This document shows positions 18,964 to 27,581 of a stretch of 64,000 bases of DNA, in pieces. Source of the stretch: Streptomyces diastatochromogenes. GTDB taxonomy: Bacteria > Actinomycetota > Actinomycetes > Streptomycetales > Streptomycetaceae. The stretch lies in NCBI GenBank assembly GCA_026913215.1, contig JAPTYK010000001.1, positions 7,192,001-7,256,000 of the forward strand. The letters are read 5' to 3'. The notes below the pieces were generated by a model. The model ran no database searches. It worked only from the letters and a program-made list of their open reading frames with translations, and was not told the origin of the DNA. Numbering within the stretch: the first letter of the stretch is position 1; every line of letters begins with the position of its first letter. Both the position numbers and the translations under genes were made by a program.

Positions 18964-19077
18964 ACCAGAACACGAAGGGAGCGGACGCGTGAAGCAGACC
19001 CAGAAGGGAGCGGACGCGTGAACCAGGTCCAGAAGGGAGCGGACGCGTGAACCAGGTCCAGAAGGGGCGGACGCGTG
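18960..19077 (+). repeat. Tandem array of coupled RBS/start/stop modules (29-bp units)
   Basis: GTG codons at 18960, 18989, 19018, 19047 and 19075 are spaced 29, 29, 29 and 28 bases. Each unit holds AAGGGAG (AAGGGG in the last) eight bases before the next GTG. The first three units encode complete 10-residue peptides MNQNTKGADA, MKQTQKGADA and MNQVQKGADA; each TGA overlaps the next GTG as GTGA. The fourth would do the same if one base were missing at about 19067. The preceding SDR ends with the related codons PKGTDA, and the last GTG starts the esterase. All downstream translation must therefore pass this chain or re-initiate within it. Confidence 0.9.
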
Positions 19078-19978
19078 AACCGGCCCGACCCCGAGGTCCA
19101 GGCCGTCATCGACCTGGCCACCGCCGGATTCCCCGCTGGCGACGGAGATGACGGACATCGCCGAGGTGCGCGCCTTCTTCGCGGCCCGCCCCGGCCGGCC
19201 GTCCCCCGCCCCGTCGCCCGCGTCGCGGACGAGGACGCCGACGGCGTGCCCGTCCGCGTCTACGACCCGGCCGTCCACGAGACCGCCCCCGTGATCGTGT
19301 TCTGTCACGGGGCGGCTTCGTCCTCTGCGACCTCGACAGCCACGACGCCTTCTGCCGCGACCTCGCCCTCGCCACGGAGGCGGTCGTCGTCTCCGTCGAC
19401 TACCGCCGTGCTCCCGAGGACCCCTTCCCGCCGCCCCCGAGGACGCCTACACGGCCCTGCTGTGGGCGGCGGAGACCTTCCCGGCCGCCGGATCGCCGTC
19501 GCCGGGGACAGCGCGAGCGCCAACCTCGCCACCGTCCTCACCCTGCTCTCCCGCGACCGGGGCGGCCCCGGGATCGTCTGCCAGGCGCTCTACTACCCGA
19601 TGCTCGACCCGACCCGCTCCCGCCCCTCGCACCGGGAGAACGCGCGGGGTTACTTCCTCACCGCCGACCACGTGCGCTGGTACTGGGACCGCTATCTGCG
19701 GAACCCCGTGGACCGCACCAGCCCCTACGCGGCCCCGCTCGTGGGCGCCGACCTGTCCGGGCTGCCGCCGGCCAGATCGTCACGGCGGGTTTCGACCCCT
19801 GAGGGACGACGGCCTGGCGTACGCGGAGGCCCTGACCGCCGCGGGCGTCCCGGTGCGGGCCCGCCACCACGCCGGGATGTTCCACGGCTTCCTCTCCATG
19901 GCGGGCGCCCTGCCGGCGGCGGCCGAGGCCCGTGCGACGGCCTTCGCCGCCCTGCGCGCGGCACTGCACGGGGAATGA
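19075..19978 (+). CDS. HSL-family alpha/beta hydrolase (esterase/lactonase; frameshifted)
   Basis: Hormone-sensitive-lipase-type esterase, about 300 aa. The oxyanion motif is HGGGFV after VIVFCHG (a frame change falls inside the G run near 19308), VVSVDYRRAPEDPFP is typical, the nucleophile is in GDSASAN, the acid region follows GFDPLRDDG, and the base is the His of MFHGF. Frame changes lie near 19137, 19308, 19435, 19487 and 19782. The start is the last GTG of the 29-bp array. Beside a Baeyer-Villiger monooxygenase, it may hydrolyse the ester or lactone that enzyme makes; this is inferred. Confidence 0.82.
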
Positions 19979-19983
19979 CACAC

Positions 19984-20023
19984 GAGCGCCCGCCCCACCG
20001 GATCCGGTGGGGGCGGGGCGCTC
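19984..20023. terminator. Hairpin between convergent esterase and BVMO
   Basis: GAGCG...CCACCGG (19984-20001) pairs with CCGGTGG...CGCTC (20004-20023) with two bulged G residues. It lies just after the esterase stop. Confidence 0.65.
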
Positions 20024-20057
20024 TCACGTCACGGCCTCACGTCACGGCCTCACGACA
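20024..20057. repeat. 13-bp tandem repeat
   Basis: TCACGTCACGGCC occurs at 20024-20036 and 20037-20049 and is followed by a partial third copy. It lies between the terminator and the BVMO stop. Confidence 0.75.
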
Positions 20058-20066
20058 CGATCCGCG

Positions 20067-21695
20067 TCAGCCCCGTATCAGCTCGAACCCCTTGTACCCC
20101 GAGTCCGCGACGTCCGCGATGATCTCCCCGTACACCCCGAAGCCGCCGATGAACGGCATGAACACCCGGGGCTTCCCGGGGATGTTGGCCCCCAGGTACC
20201 AGGAGTTCGCCGCCGGGAAGAGGGTGGCCGCCGCCCGGTCGCGGCACTGCGCGACCCACTGCTCCACGGCCTCCTCGCTCGCCTCGATCGCGCGGTAGCC
20301 GTGCTCGTCCAGATGGCGCAGACAGTCGCCGAGCCAGTCGCCGTGCTGCTCGGCGCAGAGCACCACGTTGGCCATGACGGACGGGCTGCCGGCGCTCGTG
20401 AGGTTGAACAGGTTGGGGAAGCCGTCGACGCCCAGGCCCAGATAGGTGCGGGGACCCGCGCTCCACACGTCCTTCAGGCTCCGGCCGCCCCGTCCCCGGA
20501 CGTCCACCCGGTCGATCGCCCCGGTCATCGCGTCGAAACCGGTCGCGAACACGATCGCGTCCAGCTCCACCCGGGTGCCGTCGGCCAGCACGATCCCGGT
20601 GGCGTCGATCCGTTCGATCGCGTTCTCCCGGAGGCTCACCAGGTCGACGTCGTCACGGTTGAACGTCTCGTAGTAGTGGGAGTCGGTGACGATCCGCTTG
20701 GTGCCGATCGGGTGGTCCGTGGGGACGAGGAGGTCGGCGGTGGCCTCGTCCTCGATGAGGGCGCGCACCTTCTCCTCCCAGAACGCGCGCGCCTCGTCGT
20801 TCGCCGCGCGGTCGGTGAGCTGGTCGGGGAACGTCTTCGAGTACAGCACCCCGCCCAGCTCCCAGCGCTCCTCGAACGCGGCCCGCCGCTCCTCTGCGGA
20901 CACCTCGAACGTCGCCGAGGGGTGCGCCGCGTGCGGCGAACCGCCGCCGCTGAGCCGGGAGAGGCGCCGCCGCTCGGCGTAACCGGCCTTCTGCAGGCGG
21001 CGCGTCTCCTCGTCCAGGGGCTTGTTGCCCGCCGGGATGCTGTAGTTGGCGCTGCGCTGGAACACGGTCAGGTGCGCCGCCTGCTCGGCGATCAGCGGGA
21101 CGGCCTGGATGCCGGAGGACCCGGTGCCGATCACCCCGACGCGCAGTCCGCCGAAGTCCACGCCCTCGTGCGGCCAGGCGCCGGTGTGGTACGTGGCTCC
21201 CGCGAACTCCCCGGCCCCCGGGATGTCCGGCATGTGCGTGCTGGACAGGCAGCCGACGGCGAACACGCAGAACCGGGCCGACACCACCTCCCCGCCGTCC
21301 GTGCGCACCGTCCAGCGCAGCGTCTCCTCGTCCAGCTCGGCCGAGGTCACCGAGGTGCCGAAGGAGTAGCTGCGGCGCAGGTCGAAGCGGTCGGCGACGT
21401 GGCGGAGGTAGCGGACGATCTCCGGCTGCGTGGCGTACTTCTCGCTCCAGTCCCACTCCTGCTGGAGCTCCTCGTCGAAGGAGTACGAGTAGTCCACGGA
21501 CTCCACGTCGCACCGGGCGCCGGGGTAGCGGTTCCAGTACCAGACGCCGCCCACGTCGTCCCCGCGCTCGAAGCCGCGCACGCTGTGGCCGAGACCGCGC
21601 AGCTTGTGCACGGCGTACAGACCGGTGACGCCGGCTCCGATGACGACGACATCGACGGACTGGATCTTGCTGTCGTTCACGTTCGTACTCCTCAT
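20067..21695 (-). CDS. Type I Baeyer-Villiger monooxygenase (steroid/ketone monooxygenase-like)
   Basis: FAD- and NADPH-dependent enzyme that inserts oxygen next to a ketone, giving an ester or lactone. 542 aa and intact. The first Rossmann motif is VVIGAGVTGLYAVH, the BVMO fingerprint FxGxxxHxxxWP is FAGATYHTGAWP, and the second Rossmann motif is VIGTGSSGIQAVP. The ATG at 21695 overlaps the CoA ligase stop (ATGA); a GTG at 21680 has a better GAGGAG site and may be the true start. Co-transcribed with the CoA ligase and convergent with the esterase. A 20-keto or 17-keto steroid substrate fits the neighbourhood but is not shown. Confidence 0.9.
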   Translation of the reverse strand: MRSTNVNDSKIQSVDVVVIGAGVTGLYAVHKLRGLGHSVRGFERGDDVGGVWYWNRYPGARCDVESVDYSYSFDEELQQEWDWSEKYATQPEIVRYLRHVADRFDLRRSYSFGTSVTSAELDEETLRWTVRTDGGEVVSARFCVFAVGCLSSTHMPDIPGAGEFAGATYHTGAWPHEGVDFGGLRVGVIGTGSSGIQAVPLIAEQAAHLTVFQRSANYSIPAGNKPLDEETRRLQKAGYAERRRLSRLSGGGSPHAAHPSATFEVSAEERRAAFEERWELGGVLYSKTFPDQLTDRAANDEARAFWEEKVRALIEDEATADLLVPTDHPIGTKRIVTDSHYYETFNRDDVDLVSLRENAIERIDATGIVLADGTRVELDAIVFATGFDAMTGAIDRVDVRGRGGRSLKDVWSAGPRTYLGLGVDGFPNLFNLTSAGSPSVMANVVLCAEQHGDWLGDCLRHLDEHGYRAIEASEEAVEQWVAQCRDRAAATLFPAANSWYLGANIPGKPRVFMPFIGGFGVYGEIIADVADSGYKGFELIRG

Positions 21696-23235
21696 CGGGT
21701 GGTGGTGTTCTCCGCCAGCCGCCGCAGCGCCTTCTTGTCGACCTTGCCCGCCGCGTTGTGCGGCAGGGCCGGCACGGAGCGGAAGTCGCGCGGGACCTTG
21801 AAGTTGGCCAGCCGCTCACGCGTGTACGAGGTCAGCTCGGCCGCGTCGACCGGTGCCCCCGCCGCCGGCACGCAGTACGCGACGCCGACCTCCCGAGCCG
21901 TGCGTCGGGCGCGCCGACGACCGCCGCGTCCAGGACGGCCGGGTGGCCGCGCAGCACCTGCTCCACCTCCGCCGGGTACACGTTGAACCCGCCCACGACG
22001 AACATGTCCTTGAGGCGGTCGGTGATCCGCAGGAAGCCGCGCTCGTCGAGCACGCCGACGTCCCCGGTGTGCAGCCAGCCGTCCGCGTCGACGGCCCGTG
22101 CGGTGGCCTCGGGATCGTCCAGGTAGCCGTGCATCACGTGGAAGCCGCGGGTGAGGATCTCGCCCGGTTCCCCGGGCGGGGCGTCGACGCGCAGCTCCGT
22201 GCCCTCCAGGGCCGTCCCCGAGGTGCGGGCCAGGGTCTCCGGGGACTCGTGCGGCGGGCAGATCGCGACCACGCCCGTGGACTCGGTGAGCCCGTACGCG
22301 GTGTTGACGCTCCGCGCGCCGAGGGTCGTCCGGATCTCCTCGATGAGCGCGGCGGGGATGTTCGCCGCTCCCGTGACCGCCATCCGCATCGAGGTCAGGT
22401 CGTACGCCGCGCGCTCGGGGTGGTGGATGAGGGAGGTGAAGATCGTGGGCGCGCCGGTCAGGACGGAGATCCGCTCGTCCTGGATCCGGCCGAGGACGGC
22501 GTCGGCGTCGAAGACCCGCTCCGGGACGACCGTGGCCCCGTGCAGCAGGCAGGCGAGGATGCCGGCCTTGTACCCGAAGGTGTGGAAGAACGGGTTGACG
22601 AGGAGGTAGCGGTCGCCCCGCCGGAGGGTCACGGTACGGGCCCAGGCGTCGTACACGCGCAGGTTCTGGCCGTGGGTGGTGGGCACGCCCTTGGGGCGGC
22701 CGGTGGTGCCGGAGGTGAAGAGGATGTCGGCGGTGTCGCCGGGGCGCACGGCGGCGGTGCGGGCCGCCCGCTCGTCCCCGGTCACCCGGTCCGCGCCGGA
22801 CAGGAAGTCCGGCCAGTCACCGGAGTGCAGGGTCACCGTCCGCTCCAGGAGCGGGAGTTCCTCGCCCGAGGCGGCGAGCAGCGCCCGGTAGTCCGTTCCC
22901 AGGAAGTCGTGCTCGGTGAAGAGCAGCCGGGTGCGGGAGCGGCGCAGGATGTCGGCGGCCTCGGCCGCCTTGTAGCGGGTGTTCACCGGGACGAGCACCC
23001 CGCCGGCCGCCACCGCGCCCAGCGCGGCCACCACCAGCGCGCGCTGTTGGGCGCCCACACGGCGACCGAGTCGCCGGGGCGCACCCCTGCGCGATCACCG
23101 CGCGCGCGACCCGGTCGACCCGGTCGCGCAGCTCCGCGAACGTCCAGCGCTCCTCGCCGAAGACGAGGGCCTCCTCATCCCGTACCGCTCCGCGGCCCAG
23201 TCCGCGAGCCTGGCGATGGTCTGCGCGCCCCTCAT
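21692..23235 (-). CDS. Fatty-acyl/steroid-acid CoA ligase, ANL superfamily (frameshifted)
   Basis: AMP-forming CoA ligase of about 510 aa. The P-loop-like motif ILFTSGTTGRPKGV is near residue 170; the AMP motif region YGLTESTGVVA, then GWLHTGDVG and LKDMFVVGGFNVYP follow, and the C-terminal catalytic Lys is in NAAGKVDK. Frame changes lie near 23075 and 21895. The ATG at 23235 (MRGAQTIARLADW) follows GGGAGG. FadD3/FadD17-like enzymes of steroid pathways activate HIP or side-chain carboxylates, and that role is plausible here. The TTCCCGCTCA operator lies about 105 bases upstream. Confidence 0.88.
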
Positions 23236-23338
23236 GATCTGTCACGTCCTCCCTGCTGCCCCGACCCCCGGGCGGCGCGGGCAGTGGAACCACAGCGGAG
23301 GAGCCTGTCAGGGAGGGGCGGTCCGGCGCAGGGGCCGG

Positions 23339-23356
23339 TTCCCGCTCACCGGGAAG
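23339..23356. promoter_or_regulatory. Operator-like palindrome, site 3
   Basis: TTCCCGCTCACCGGGAAG lies upstream of the minus-strand CoA ligase/BVMO operon. It repeats the 10-base TTCCCGCTCA core of sites 1 and 2, with GGGA five to six bases on. The inverted repeat TTCCCG/CGGGAA is perfect here, though the centre is shifted by one base. Confidence 0.6.
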
Positions 23357-23375
23357 GTGGCGGGACTTCTTCCGG

Positions 23376-23470
23376 CTCCGGAGGCGATCGGTCGACTCCG
23401 GAGACGATCAGGCGGCTTCGGAAGCGGTCAGCCGGTCTCGGAAGCGGTCGCCGGTCTCGGAAGCGGTCAG
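23376..23470. repeat. 19-20-bp tandem array ending at the Sua5 stop codon (5 copies)
   Basis: Units such as CTCCGGAGACGATCAGGCGG, CTTCGGAAGCGGTCAGCCGG and TCTCGGAAGCGGTCGCCGG follow one another from the promoter side of the ligase to the minus-strand stop at 23467-23469. On the minus strand several units repeat CTGACCGCTTCCGA, which carries the stop codon itself. Confidence 0.8.
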
Positions 23471-24109
23471 CGCACGACCAGGCCGGGCACGACCGTCCTC
23501 AGCTGCTCGGCCGAGAGGACGCCCTCCCGTACGAGGGCGGGGCGTCGCCGGTCAGGTCGACGATCGACGAGGACACCGGTCCGGCGGTCCGGCCGCCGTC
23601 GAGGTACACCGCCACCGAGTCGCCGAGCATCCCGAGCGCCGCGTCGCAGTCCTCCGGCGAGGGCCGGTCGGTGAGGTTGGCGCTGGAGACGGCCATCGGG
23701 CCGGCCGCGGCGAGCAGGTCGAGGACGAGGGGGTGGTCGGGCATCCGCACGGCCACCGTCCCGCCGGTCTCGCCCAGGTCCCAGGCGAGCGAGGGCCGGT
23801 GGCGGAGCACCAGGGTCAGCCCGCCCGGCCAGAACGCGCCGATCAGCTCCTCGGCCGACTCCGGCAGGTCCTCGACCAGGTCGTCGAGGGCTTCCTTGGA
23901 GCCGACGAGCACGGGGGAGGGCTTGTGCCGCCCCGGCCCTTCGCGGCCAGCAGACCGGCGACGGCCGTCGGGTCGAAGGCGTTCGCGCCGACGCCGTAGA
24001 CGGTGTCCGTCGGGAGGACGACGAGCTCGCCCCGCCCCACCGCGGCCACCGCCGCGTCGAGGCCGGCGGAGCGGGCGGAGGGATCGGAACAGTCGAAGCG
24101 CCGGGTCAT
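23467..24109 (-). CDS. L-threonylcarbamoyladenylate synthase, TsaC/Sua5 family (frameshifted)
   Basis: Makes threonylcarbamoyl-AMP from Thr, bicarbonate and ATP for the t6A37 modification of tRNA. About 213 aa, single YrdC domain. Motifs: VVLPTDTVYGVGANAFD, the KGR/KP loop (LAAKGRGRHKPSPVLV, broken by a frame change near 23925), VRMPDHPL and GPMAVSSANLTDRPSPEDC. A second frame change lies near 23540, and the protein ends VVPGLVVR. The order after a carbonic anhydrase is suggestive because the enzyme consumes bicarbonate. Streptomyces usually carry a Sua5 gene near the atp operon, so this may be a second copy. Confidence 0.88.
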
Positions 24110-24117
24110 GGTGCCGC

Positions 24118-24738
24118 TCACTTCCCGCTCTCGACGCCGTGCGAGGTCACCATGCGGGCGCTGCCCTCGGCGAGCTGGTAGGCCAGTCCGACGACCGCCA
24201 CCTCGCCGGACTGCACCTGCTCCGAGAGGACCCGGGAACGGTCCATGATCAACTGTACCGTGTGCCTTATGTGCTCGTCGATGATGTCGCTGTCCTCCGT
24301 CAGACCGGCGGCACGGGCCGCCAGCACGCTCGGGGTCACGCGCTCCACCACGTCCCGTACGAATCCGGCCGCCGGCAGTCCGTCCTCCACCGCGGTGCGG
24401 GCCGCCGCGACGGCGCCGCAGGAGTCGTGTCCGAGGACGACGACCAGCCGGCAGCCGAGCACGCTCGTGGCGTACTCCAGGCTGCCCAGCACCTCGGCCC
24501 CCAGCACGTGGCCGGCGGTCCGCACGACGAACAGGTCGCCGAGTCCCTGGTCGAAGATGATCTCGGCCGCGAGCCGTGAGTCGGAGCACCCGAGGATGAC
24601 CGCGAACGGTTCCTGCCCGGGTGCGAGCTGGGCACGGCGGGCGGCGTCCTGATTGGGGTGGTCGGGCGTACCGGCGACGAAGCGCCGGTTGCCGGCGAGC
24701 ATGGCGTCGAGAGCGACCGCGGGAGAGGTTCGAGGCAT
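24118..24738 (-). CDS. Beta-class carbonic anhydrase
   Basis: Interconverts CO2 and bicarbonate. About 206 aa and intact. Zinc ligands are the Cys of ILGCSDSR (with the Asp-Arg dyad), and His and Cys of VLGHDSCGAV. The start is taken as ATG 24738 (MPRTSPAVAL); an upstream in-frame GTG at 24759 would add seven residues. It stops eight bases before the Sua5-type gene and is co-oriented with it, so the two probably form an operon in which the enzyme supplies bicarbonate; that link is inferred. Confidence 0.92.
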   Translation of the reverse strand: MPRTSPAVALDAMLAGNRRFVAGTPDHPNQDAARRAQLAPGQEPFAVILGCSDSRLAAEIIFDQGLGDLFVVRTAGHVLGAEVLGSLEYATSVLGCRLVVVLGHDSCGAVAAARTAVEDGLPAAGFVRDVVERVTPSVLAARAAGLTEDSDIIDEHIRHTVQLIMDRSRVLSEQVQSGEVAVVGLAYQLAEGSARMVTSHGVESGK

Positions 24739-24857
24739 GTGCCCACTGTAACCAGCCATTCCCGGCCCGTCTCCGCCCGGTGCCGGGGGCGGTCCCGCGG
24801 CGGGCCCCTTCGCCGCACGGCGGCGGCCCGTCCCCGGCGGCCGCTCGGGAGGGGGCG

Positions 24858-25779
24858 TCAGACGACCGACAGGACGATCTTGCCGGTGGTGCGTCCCAGC
24901 TCACCGAGCTCATGGGCCTTCGCGGCCTCGGAGAGCGGCAGGACGGTGTCGACGACCGGGCGGAGCGCGCCGGCCTCCACGAGGGCGGTGATCTCGCGCA
25001 GGCCGAGGTGGTCGGGCTCGACCAGCACCCAAGCGGCGTGCAGGCCCTCGGGGGCGGCGGGCACGTCGTCCGGGCCGGGAAGGGTGATGAGCGGCCCCGG
25101 TCCGCAGCACCTTCAGGGAACGCTCGGCCGTCTCGCCGCCGAGGCCGTCGAGGACGACGTCGACCCCGGAGACGAGGTCCTCGAACGGCGCCTCGCGGTA
25201 GTCGATCACCTCGTCCGCGCCGAGCTCCCGGAGCAGCTCGTGCTTGGCGGCACTGGCCGTGCCGATGACGTACGCGCCGCGCGCCCTAGCGATCTGGACG
25301 GCGAGGTGGCCCACGCCGCCGGCCGCCGCGTGCACGAGCACCCGCTCGCCGGGCCGTACGTCCGCCGTGTCGACCAGGGCCTGCCAGGCGGTCAGCGCGG
25401 CGAGCGGCAGGGCCGCGGCCTCCACGTGGCCGAGGGACGCCGGCTTCGGCGCGAGGTGGCGGGCCGGGGCGACGACGTACTCCGCGTACGCGCCGGCCTG
25501 CCGGGGAACAGCGGCATGCCGTAGACCTCGTCGCCCGGCCGGAAGATCCCGACGCCCGGCCCCACCGCCTCGACCGTGCCGGAGACGTCCCAGCCGACGG
25601 CCGGCAGCGGGTCCCACGCGATGAGGCCGCCGCTCGCCCGGGTCTTCCAGTCCACCGGGTTCACACCGGCGGCGTGGACCCGCACGAGGACCTCGTTCAG
25701 ACCCGGCTCCGGGCGCTCCACCTCGCGCTCCACGAGCTGTTCCGGACCGCCCCACCGCTCCACGACCACCGCGCGCATG
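24858..25779 (-). CDS. Zinc-independent quinone oxidoreductase (MDR superfamily; frameshifted)
   Basis: NADPH-dependent medium-chain oxidoreductase, about 305 aa. N-terminal GroES-like domain (VHAAGVNPVDWKTR, PAVGWDVSGTVEAVG) and Rossmann domain (ERVLVHAAAGGVGHLAVQIA, IGTASAAKHELLRELGADEVIDY). There are no structural zinc cysteines. Frame changes lie near 25500 and 25100. The ATG at 25779 follows AAGAGGCGG. Divergent from the GlxA-type regulator 156 bases away, which probably controls it. The substrate is unknown; quinones or enones are typical. Confidence 0.88.
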
Positions 25780-25935
25780 ACATCCGCCTCTTTTCTTCCC
25801 GGCCCTTCCCGACAGGGACCAGGCAGGGACTCGACAGGAGCCGCCGGAACCCCTCCGGCGGCGACCCGTTCACGATCCCGTCTCCCGGCTCCTCCCGGTG
25901 TTGGCCGTCCGGCCACTATGTGCCAGGATTTGGCC

Positions 25936-26963
25936 ATGGATGAGACGGCACCGGACGAGACGGCACCGGACGAGACGGCTCCCCGCGCGCACCGCGTCGC
26001 GGTCCTCGCCCTGCCCGGGGTGCCGCCCTTCGAGCTAGGCATCCCCTCCCGCGTCTTCGGCAGCGTCCAGGACGCGGAGGGCCGCCCCCTGTACGAGGTC
26101 ACCGTCTGCACCGCCGACGGCGCGCCCGTCCCCAGCGACGCGGGTTTCGTCGTGCAGCCGGCGGCGGGCCCGGAGGCGCTCGCCGCGGCCGACACCGTCG
26201 TCCTCCCGCCGACGCACGCCATGCCGGAGCTGGGGCGCGGCGGCCCGCTGCCGCCCGAGGTCGCCGGGGCCATCGCCGGGATCCGGCCCGGCACCCGTCT
26301 GGTGTCCATCTGCTCCGGGTCGTACGTGCTCGCCGCCGCGGGCCTGCTCGACGGCCGTCCGGCCACCACCCACTGGAACCTGGCGCCGGAGTTCCGGCGG
26401 GCGTACCCGAGGTCAAGCTCGACGAGGAGGTGCTCTTCGTCGACGACGGCGACGTGCTCACCTCCGCCGGGGTGGCGGCCGGGGTCGACCTGTGCCTGCA
26501 CCTGATCCGCCGCGACCACGGTGCCGCGGCCGCCAACCGGGCGGCCCGCATGTGCGTCGTACCGCCGTGGCGGGACGGCGGGCAGGCCCAGTTCATCGAC
26601 CGGCCCGTGCCCGAGCCGACCCTCGCCAGCACGACCGCGACCCGCGCGTGGGCCCTCGAACACCTCGGGGAGCCGCTCACCCTCGGCCGGCTCGCCGAGC
26701 ACGCCCGGATGAGCCTGCGGTCGTTCACCCGGCGGTTCCGGGACGAGGTCGGGATGACGCCCGTGCAGTGGCTCACCGCGCAGCGCCTGGAGCTGGCCAA
26801 GCAGCTCCTGGAGACCACCGACCTCCCCGTCGACCTCGTGGCGCACCGGGCGGGCATCGGCTCCGGCAACTCCCTGCGCGCGCACATGCGGACGGCCTTC
26901 GGCATCTCGCCCGCCGCCTACCGGCGCGCCTTCGGCCCCGCCGGTCCCACGGCTACGGGGTGA
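25936..26963 (+). CDS. GlxA-type transcriptional regulator: DJ-1/PfpI plus AraC HTH (frameshifted)
   Basis: An N-terminal class-I glutamine-amidotransferase-like (DJ-1/PfpI) domain with SICSGSYVLAAAGLLDGRPATTHW and a C-terminal AraC/XylS double helix-turn-helix (LTLGRLAEHARMSLRSFTRRF, then VDLVAHRAGIGSGNSLRAHM). About 342 aa; one frame change near 26405. The protein opens with three DETAP repeats encoded by a 15-bp tandem repeat, an unusual acidic leader. Divergent from the quinone oxidoreductase, its likely target. The last bases overlap the convergent ABM gene by 11. Confidence 0.88.
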
Positions 26964-27525
26964 GCCAGCCGCGCAGGAGACGGCTCACGGCCGGCATCGC
27001 CACGTACGTCATCAGCACGTTGAAGACGCAGGCCGTGATCGCGCCGCTGAGCAGGACGGGGAGCGTCGTCAGACGGGGCACGAGGAACAGGCTGCCGAGC
27101 ACGGAGATCGGGTAGATCGCCAGGGTCGCGCTGATCGCCATCTTCCACCGGGGCGGCGCGGGACGCGTCGATCCCGGTTTGGCGAACCAGGTCTCCATGC
27201 CGGTCAGCTTGCGGCGCGCGATCTCGGTGTGGTGGTGCCCCTCGCAGTCGGCGAACCAGGCCGCCCGCTCGGGCGACTCCTGCCAGGTCCGGCAGGCCTC
27301 CGCGTCCCGGAACCGGTGCACGAGGAACCAGGGCGCGTCGCCGCCGGAGGAGCGGAAGAGGCCGTACCCGAGGTGGCCGGGGAAGGTCGCGGCGGTGTCG
27401 AGGATGCCGTGCGCCCACTGCTCGAAGGCGGCCTCGTGGCCCGGCTCCACCCGGCGGGCTATCAGGAGGGTCACCTCGCCGGTGTCGGCGGGAACGGTGG
27501 CGTGCTCAAGGCTGACCGCGGTCAC
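26953..27525 (-). CDS. Antibiotic-biosynthesis-monooxygenase (ABM) domain fused to a membrane tail
   Basis: 190 aa and intact. Residues about 17-110 form an ABM/dimeric alpha-beta-barrel domain (VTLLIARRVEPGHEAAFEQW, GYGLFRS). Residues about 128-190 contain two hydrophobic helices (MAISATLAIYPISVLGSLFL and LLSGAITACVFNVLMTYVAM). GTG 27525 follows GAGGAG. Such ABM-membrane proteins are known in actinobacteria but their role is not; a membrane-anchored quinone- or haem-related oxygenase is possible. Confidence 0.82.
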   Translation of the reverse strand: MTAVSLEHATVPADTGEVTLLIARRVEPGHEAAFEQWAHGILDTAATFPGHLGYGLFRSSGGDAPWFLVHRFRDAEACRTWQESPERAAWFADCEGHHHTEIARRKLTGMETWFAKPGSTRPAPPRWKMAISATLAIYPISVLGSLFLVPRLTTLPVLLSGAITACVFNVLMTYVAMPAVSRLLRGWLTP

Positions 27526-27581
27526 ATGTACTCCTCGTGATCACGCCGCGCCCGCCCACACTTTACGCGCACATCGGCGGG

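Noticed and set aside
19075..19978. Esterase as a decayed pseudogene
   Set aside because: All catalytic motifs are present in order and every break is a one-base change in a G/C run, as in clearly essential-looking neighbours, so sequence error is more likely.
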